This document shows positions 22,106 to 26,024 of a DNA stretch of 26,024 nt, one piece after another. Each line of letters starts with the position of its first letter. Position 1 is the stretch's first letter. This DNA comes from Methanomassiliicoccales archaeon UBA280 (lineage in GTDB: Archaea; Thermoplasmatota; Thermoplasmata; SG8-5), in assembly GCA_002499085.1 (NCBI GenBank), contig DAKD01000008.1, positions 76,607-102,630 on the forward strand. The letters run 5' to 3'. The notes below the pieces were generated by a model. That model did not search any database. It was not told the DNA's origin and was given only the letters and a program-made list of their open reading frames with translations. Both the position numbers and the translations under genes were made by a program.

Positions 22106-23223
22106 TGAATCTGAAACGCGCACTCGCAGTGTCCCGACGGGTGTTCATGGACCTCAGGAACGACAAACGGACTCTGGCACTGATATGCGTGGCGCCGCTG
22201 TTCGCGATGTTCGTTTTCGGGCTGGCATTCAGCGGGGAAATCAGCGATGTCCCTGTCATCGTCGTCAGCGACGACATGGGATATGGCCGGTGGAACATCT
22301 CGGAAGCCATTGTTTCCAACCTAGATTCGAATACGCTGGATATAATCCGCATGACCGATCTTACGAGCGCGCAGGACCAAATCCGAAGCGGAGATGCGTA
22401 TGCCGTGTTCTACTTCCCGGCGAACTTCACGGATGTGACCATTCAGGCCTACAGCCATCAGACAGATGCCAGTACTTCTGTGGATATATACATCGACATG
22501 AGCAATGTGAATGTCGCCGATTCGATAATCCAGACTTTCAATGATGCAGTCCAGCAAACCATGAGCGAGAACAATCTGGAGATGCCTGTTTCGATGAACA
22601 GGACGGCCGTGTTCGGCCAGAACGCCGAGTTCATGGACTTCTTCGTGCCGGGGATAATGGCCTTCGTTGTTTACATCCTTACGACATTGCTTACGCTCAT
22701 AACCTTTGTCGGGGAAAGGGTCTCCGGTACGCTGGAGCGCCTCATTTCAACCCCGCTCCGGGAGAGTGAAATCGTCGCCGGTTACGCGATAACGTTCAGC
22801 ATCGTCGGCACGCTCCAGGCCGCGCTTCTCCTTACCGTGGGCATGCTGGTGTTCGACGTCAATGTGGAGGGGAACGTCATTCTCGCCTTCATAGTCGTCG
22901 CATTGCTGGCGATAGTGTGCCAGGCCCTCGGCATCCTGCTTTCGTCCGTTACCCACAGAGAAGCCCAGGCCGTCCAGCTCATTCCGTTCATAATCATACC
23001 CGGGTTCCTGCTGTCAGGGGTTTTCTGGCCTATCGAAGCAATACCTACTTGGCTCAGGCCGCTCAGCTACCTGGTGCCCCCGTCCTATGCCATTGACGCC
23101 TGCCGTTCGGTGATGCTCCGGGGCTGGGGTCTGGAGATGATTTGGACAGACATCGCGGCGCTGGTCGTGTTCGCGGTCCTTTTCCTGTTTGCCGCAACCC
23201 TGTCTCTGAAGCGGAGAACATGA
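22105..23223 (+). CDS. ABC-2 type exporter, permease subunit
   Basis: A 372-aa membrane protein. One helix lies near the N-terminus (ALICVACPL-type region, residues 25-43). A large extracellular domain of about 140 aa follows (DVPVIVVSDDM through MNRTAVFGQN). Five more helices follow from about residue 175, including FFVPGIMAFVVYILTTLLTL and the ABC2 signature FVGERVSGTLERLISTPLRESE. This is the YhgE/ABC2_membrane_3 layout. It pairs with the ATPase upstream, whose stop codon overlaps its ATG. The cargo is unknown, perhaps a drug, lipid or short polymer. Its stop lies directly against the stop of the converging AMP phosphorylase gene. Confidence 0.9.
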   Translation: MNLKRALAVSRRVFMDLRNDKRTLALICVAPLFAMFVFGLAFSGEISDVPVIVVSDDMGYGRWNISEAIVSNLDSNTLDIIRMTDLTSAQDQIRSGDAYAVFYFPANFTDVTIQAYSHQTDASTSVDIYIDMSNVNVADSIIQTFNDAVQQTMSENNLEMPVSMNRTAVFGQNAEFMDFFVPGIMAFVVYILTTLLTLITFVGERVSGTLERLISTPLRESEIVAGYAITFSIVGTLQAALLLTVGMLVFDVNVEGNVILAFIVVALLAIVCQALGILLSSVTHREAQAVQLIPFIIIPGFLLSGVFWPIEAIPTWLRPLSYLVPPSYAIDACRSVMLRGWGLEMIWTDIAALVVFAVLFLFAATLSLKRRT

Positions 23224-24753
23224 TCACTTGTGCACGGTTGCCGACCTTCCGGGTCCGGGCACATGGGCGATAATCATGCCCTCGACCTGGTACGGCTTTA
23301 TCATGTTTGAGAGGTTGACGGCCTCATCCAGCTTGTGCCTGTTGTCCGCATAAATCTCGTACATCGGCTGGCCCCTGTCCACCTTCTCCCCGCGCTTCTT
23401 CAGGAAAATCAGCCCTGCGCCCTTGTCCTTGGGAGAACCTGCCGCCCTGGCCACCCGAACGAGTTTCTTGTTGTCGAGGAATATGACATAGCCGTCCGAG
23501 GGAGCAAGAATCTCGGCCTTGTGCTCGCCGGGAAGAATGTCTCCCGACTTCAGGTCGGGATTGCCGTCCTGGGCCTCCAGGATCTCGCGGAACTTGGCCA
23601 GGGCCTTGCCGCTGTCAAGGATGTCCCTTGCAACGCTCTTGCCATTATGTATGCCGCCCATCTCGAGAAGGATGCCGGCCATGGCCACGGATTTTTCAAC
23701 CACGCTGGTCGACGGCGGCTTGCCCTCAAGGCACATCATTGCCTCCTTGGCCTCCAGGGCCGGGCCGATATGCTTGCCGATTGGCTGGCCTCCGTAGGTT
23801 ATGGCGCATTCCACATGCATGTCCAGGCGCCTGCCTATCTCGATGAAATCATGGGCATACTTGTTGGCCAGCTCGTTCTCCGTCACCTTGGTTCCGGGCC
23901 CGATGGGAATGTCCAGCAGGAAGTAGTCCGCGCCCACGGCCTTCTTCTTGGCCAGTACCGAGGCAATGAGCTGGGAATACGGGTCCAGGCTCAGCGGGTA
24001 TTCGACCCTGATTATGACATCGTCAGCCGGAGCGAAGTTCACATTCCCGCCCCAGGCAATGACGCCGCCTATCCTCTCGGTTATCGTCTTAATCTCTTCC
24101 ATTGACAGACTTACCCTGGCAATGGTCTCGAGGATGTCGGCCGTGCCGCAGGCGCTGCTTATGGCCCTGGAAGAGGTCTTGGGGATGAAAAGGCCGGCCG
24201 CAGCCACTATCGGGACGACGAGAAGCGTGATCTTGTTTCCGGGTGCGCCGCCGATGCTGTGGAAATCGAAAACCGGCTTCTTGTCCAATTCCAGCGTGTC
24301 GCCGGTCTCCACCATGGCCTTGGTCAGCCATGTGGTCTCGTCCAGGGTCATGCCCTGGAGCTGGTTGGCTACGACATAGGCAGTGAGCTCGATGTCAGTG
24401 AGATTGTGAGATGCGATGTCCGAGATTATCTCCCGGATTTCCTCTGCGGTGAGGGCCTTGCCGTCGATCTTGTTCTTTATCAGCTCCACTGAATGGGGGC
24501 GGCTGGTTGGCATTATCTGAACGGTTTTGAGCTGGGGGTCCTTGAATTCCTCGAAGACCTTGCAGAGCATCCCCACCTCGCCTTCCTTCACAACAGATGT
24601 GGTTGTTTCCACGACCGAGGTGACAGTTTTTTTCGGGGATATTATTTTCACCCTGTCCAGAGAACGCACGCCCATGTCCTTCGCGTCCTTGACGTTCAGG
24701 ATGACCGTGTACTCGCCCGCATCTATATTTATTTCCTTAATTTTATATTTCAT
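23224..24753 (-). CDS. deoA: AMP phosphorylase
   Basis: Phosphorolyses AMP (and CMP/UMP) to the base and ribose 1,5-bisphosphate, first step of the archaeal NMP-degradation pathway. The 509 aa match archaeal AMP phosphorylases, which carry an extra N-terminal domain of about 85 residues (here IKEINIDAGEYTVILN) lacking in bacterial thymidine phosphorylase. The phosphorylase core follows: TAEEIREIISDIASHNLTD, phosphate-binding FDFHSIGGAPGNK, and the family signature KTSSRAISSACGTADILE. The C-terminal domain (ILAPSDGYVIFLDNKKLV, GEKVDRGQPMYEIYAD) is also present. The GGAGGT ribosome site lies within the end of the upstream isomerase gene, which stops one base before the ATG. The symbol follows archaeal usage. 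Confidence 0.95.
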   Translation of the reverse strand: MKYKIKEINIDAGEYTVILNVKDAKDMGVRSLDRVKIISPKKTVTSVVETTTSVVKEGEVGMLCKVFEEFKDPQLKTVQIMPTSRPHSVELIKNKIDGKALTAEEIREIISDIASHNLTDIELTAYVVANQLQGMTLDETTWLTKAMVETGDTLELDKKPVFDFHSIGGAPGNKITLLVVPIVAAAGLFIPKTSSRAISSACGTADILETIARVSLSMEEIKTITERIGGVIAWGGNVNFAPADDVIIRVEYPLSLDPYSQLIASVLAKKKAVGADYFLLDIPIGPGTKVTENELANKYAHDFIEIGRRLDMHVECAITYGGQPIGKHIGPALEAKEAMMCLEGKPPSTSVVEKSVAMAGILLEMGGIHNGKSVARDILDSGKALAKFREILEAQDGNPDLKSGDILPGEHKAEILAPSDGYVIFLDNKKLVRVARAAGSPKDKGAGLIFLKKRGEKVDRGQPMYEIYADNRHKLDEAVNLSNMIKPYQVEGMIIAHVPGPGRSATVHK

Positions 24754-24754
24754 T

Positions 24755-25663
24755 CTAAATACCTCCGAGGTACTTTTTGATTATCTGGACTGCATCGACA
24801 GGCTTCACGATACCCGCCTCCGTGATGATCCCTGTTACAAGTTCGGGAGGCACCCTGTCGAACACCGGGTTGAATATCTCCACGCCGCCCGGTATCTCGG
24901 ATTCGGCGACGACCTCCCTCACCGAGCGCTTCTCTATCTCCACCCTCCGGCCGATCTTGCTGGCAGGCAGGAACTTGTATGTCTCGGCACAGGCATAGAA
25001 CGGCACATTGTGGTCTCTGGCCGTTGCCGCAAGCAGGTGGGTCCCGATCTTGTTTATCACGGAGCCGTCCGATTCCAGCGTATCCGTGCCCACGAACGCG
25101 ACAGATATCTCGGGCATCACGTAACGCATTGCGGAATCCACTATCAGGGTCACGGGAACCTTCGCCTCGGCCAGCTCCCTTGCCGTGATGAGCCCCTGCC
25201 TCCTGGGCCTTGTCTCGCAGGCATAGACGCGCGTTATCTTTCCTGCCCTGTGGCATGCCACCATAGCGGAAACCGCCGCCGAGCTGTTGCATATCGTGAT
25301 TGCATTGCCCGGCCTCTCCAGCACCGACGGAGCCAGCTGGCCGATCCTTTCGACGGCCGAGTTGGAATTCTCAACGAATTGGGCCGCGTTTTTAATTACG
25401 AGCGCTCTGGCAAATTTAAAATCCTGCTGTGATTCCACGCCTCTCAGTGTGAGCTGGACAGCATTGTTCAGCGATATGGCGGTCGGCCTTGTGGATATCA
25501 GCCTCTTGGCAGCGTCGGAAAGGCTCCTGAGGAATTCATTCCTGGAATCGCCCTGATAATTCTCGGCAAACTCGCCCAGGGCAGAAGCTGCAGCCCTTGC
25601 TATCCGGCCCGCGCCGCGTATTGTCATGTCCTCTATTTTCTGCGATGTTTCCTCGATGTCCAT
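24755..25663 (-). CDS. Ribose-1,5-bisphosphate isomerase
   Basis: Converts ribose 1,5-bisphosphate to ribulose 1,5-bisphosphate, the substrate of form III RuBisCO. The 302 aa fit the eIF2B-related sugar-phosphate isomerase family. Residues C125 (TICNSSAAVS) and D194 (FVGTDTLESDG) are 69 apart, like the catalytic Cys133/Asp202 pair of the Thermococcus enzyme, and INKIGTHLLA follows as in the family. The N-terminus is helical (EETSQKIEDMTIRGAGRIA). ATG 25663 is followed by the standard start of archaeal homologues. The gene heads a two-gene operon with AMP phosphorylase. The RuBisCO gene is not in the window, so the fate of the product is inferred. Confidence 0.92.
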   Translation of the reverse strand: MDIEETSQKIEDMTIRGAGRIARAAASALGEFAENYQGDSRNEFLRSLSDAAKRLISTRPTAISLNNAVQLTLRGVESQQDFKFARALVIKNAAQFVENSNSAVERIGQLAPSVLERPGNAITICNSSAAVSAMVACHRAGKITRVYACETRPRRQGLITARELAEAKVPVTLIVDSAMRYVMPEISVAFVGTDTLESDGSVINKIGTHLLAATARDHNVPFYACAETYKFLPASKIGRRVEIEKRSVREVVAESEIPGGVEIFNPVFDRVPPELVTGIITEAGIVKPVDAVQIIKKYLGGI

Positions 25664-25705
25664 GATGAACGTTGGCTTAATGATGATATTAGTATTAATA
25701 TTAGT
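25664..25705 (-). promoter_or_regulatory. Promoter of the AMP-pathway operon
   Basis: AT-rich ATATTAATACTAATATC on the minus strand (about 25685-25702) is a TATA-type region 25-35 nt before ATG 25663, giving a short leader. No riboswitch or operator was recognised. Confidence 0.45.
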
Positions 25706-25769
25706 AGGTGAGAGGCATTTTCAAATTGATGACCTGCTGGAGGGTCTGGTCATCTTCTGGTGAATGTTT

Positions 25770-25816
25770 GGGTCTAGGGGCTAGGGGTTAGGGTCTAGGG
25801 GCTAGGGACTAGGGGG
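25770..25816 (+). repeat. Telomere-like G-run array (G-quadruplex-prone)
   Basis: Seven runs of three to five G separated by three- or four-base spacers (TCTA, CTA, TTA, TCTA, CTA, ACTA). The units GGGTCTA, GGGGCTA and GGGGTTA are variants of one another. Strands of this type fold into four-layer or three-layer G-quadruplexes. C-rich complementary-type units follow at 25857-25912. Confidence 0.75.
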
Positions 25817-25864
25817 CATAGTAATGCATTCGACTGGCTTGGTCCGGACAAGCCAGCCCCCTAG
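25809..25864. repeat. Two-level hairpin between G-rich and C-rich arrays
   Basis: Outer stem CTAGGGGGC / GCCCCCTAG (25809-25817, 25856-25864) and inner stem CTGGCTTG / CAAGCCAG (25834-25841, 25849-25856) with a TCCGGA-containing loop. One side carries a bulge of about 16 bases. The fold joins the G-rich and C-rich arms. Confidence 0.65.
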
Positions 25865-25939
25865 ACCCTCGACCCTTTATCCCATTTTGAAAAGGCAGAC
25901 CCTAGACCCTTACAATAGTCCCAATATCACAAAATTCTT

Positions 25940-25954
25940 GACAGGTTTCCTGTC
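25940..25954. repeat. Hairpin GACAGG/CCTGTC
   Basis: Perfect 6-bp stem with a three-base TTT loop, directly before the second copy of the 67-bp repeat. Confidence 0.6.
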
Positions 25955-25957
25955 GGG

Positions 25958-26024
25958 GTAAGAGTTCAGTGTTTTGAAGTTCGGGACTCGGGAAAGGGGA
26001 AACGGGAACCGTACGGAATGGCTG
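25958..26024 (-). repeat. 67-bp dispersed repeat, copy 2 (inverted)
   Basis: The reverse complement matches 9459-9525 at 63 of 67 positions. The match reaches the last base of the window, so the repeat may continue beyond it. Confidence 0.85.

Noticed and set aside
25770..25912. CRISPR array
   Set aside because: Units are short (7-8 bases), degenerate and contiguous, with no unique spacers and no cas genes.

Overview
The window looks archaeal, most likely a GC-rich euryarchaeon related to Thermoplasmatota; that placement is an inference. The support is AGG/AGA arginine and ATA isoleucine codons throughout, TATA boxes about 22-31 bases before start codons, an archaeosortase, an AMP phosphorylase and ribose-1,5-bisphosphate isomerase pair, a Rab/Ras-like GTPase and an FtsZ-like protein. 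I see no rRNA, tRNA or CRISPR array.

Layout. 1-1241 (-): N-terminal part of a secreted lamin-tail/Ig-like repeat protein running off the left edge. 1435-2295 (-): PRPP synthetase, divergent from a right-handed beta-helix protein (2406-3227). 3328-6256 (+): sugar-nucleotide epimerase, archaeosortase with a C-terminal RING/PHD-like zinc finger, and a Rab-like GTPase. 6248-6757 (-): a membrane-anchored extracellular protein. 6909-9196 (+): tandem ribbon-helix-helix (RHH) regulator, two tiny Cys-rich proteins, a symmetric four-site operator, a second tandem RHH protein, a possible 71-aa ORF and an FtsZ-like GTPase without a C-terminal domain. 9197-9774: a gene-free repeat island. 9775-11091: COG2403 / cyclic 2,3-diphosphoglycerate synthetase-family protein, then a fragment of an ABC ATPase gene. 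11392-12673: MBL hydrolase divergent from a PD-(D/E)XK nuclease-like protein. 12674-13371: AT-rich stretch with a minute lysine-rich protein. 13372-15357: hypothetical protein, GNAT acetyltransferase and SAM methyltransferase. 15354-17164 (-): DUF4130 protein and radical SAM/HhH protein, a known DNA-metabolism pair. 17260-20172 (-): large AAA-TPR protein. 20258-23223 (+): MFS transporter and an ABC-2 exporter. 23224-25663 (-): R15P isomerase and AMP phosphorylase operon. 25664-26024: second repeat island, with telomere-like G-runs and an inverted copy of a repeat from the first island.

How the genes fit together. AMP phosphorylase and R15P isomerase form the archaeal NMP-degradation route that feeds RuBisCO form III (not in the window); PRPP synthetase draws on the same pentose pool. 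The epimerase, archaeosortase and secreted proteins suggest cell-surface biogenesis. The RHH/FtsZ-like cluster resembles the haloarchaeal cdrS-ftsZ2 cell-division regulatory locus and is, with its operator, the most promising candidate for an undescribed system.
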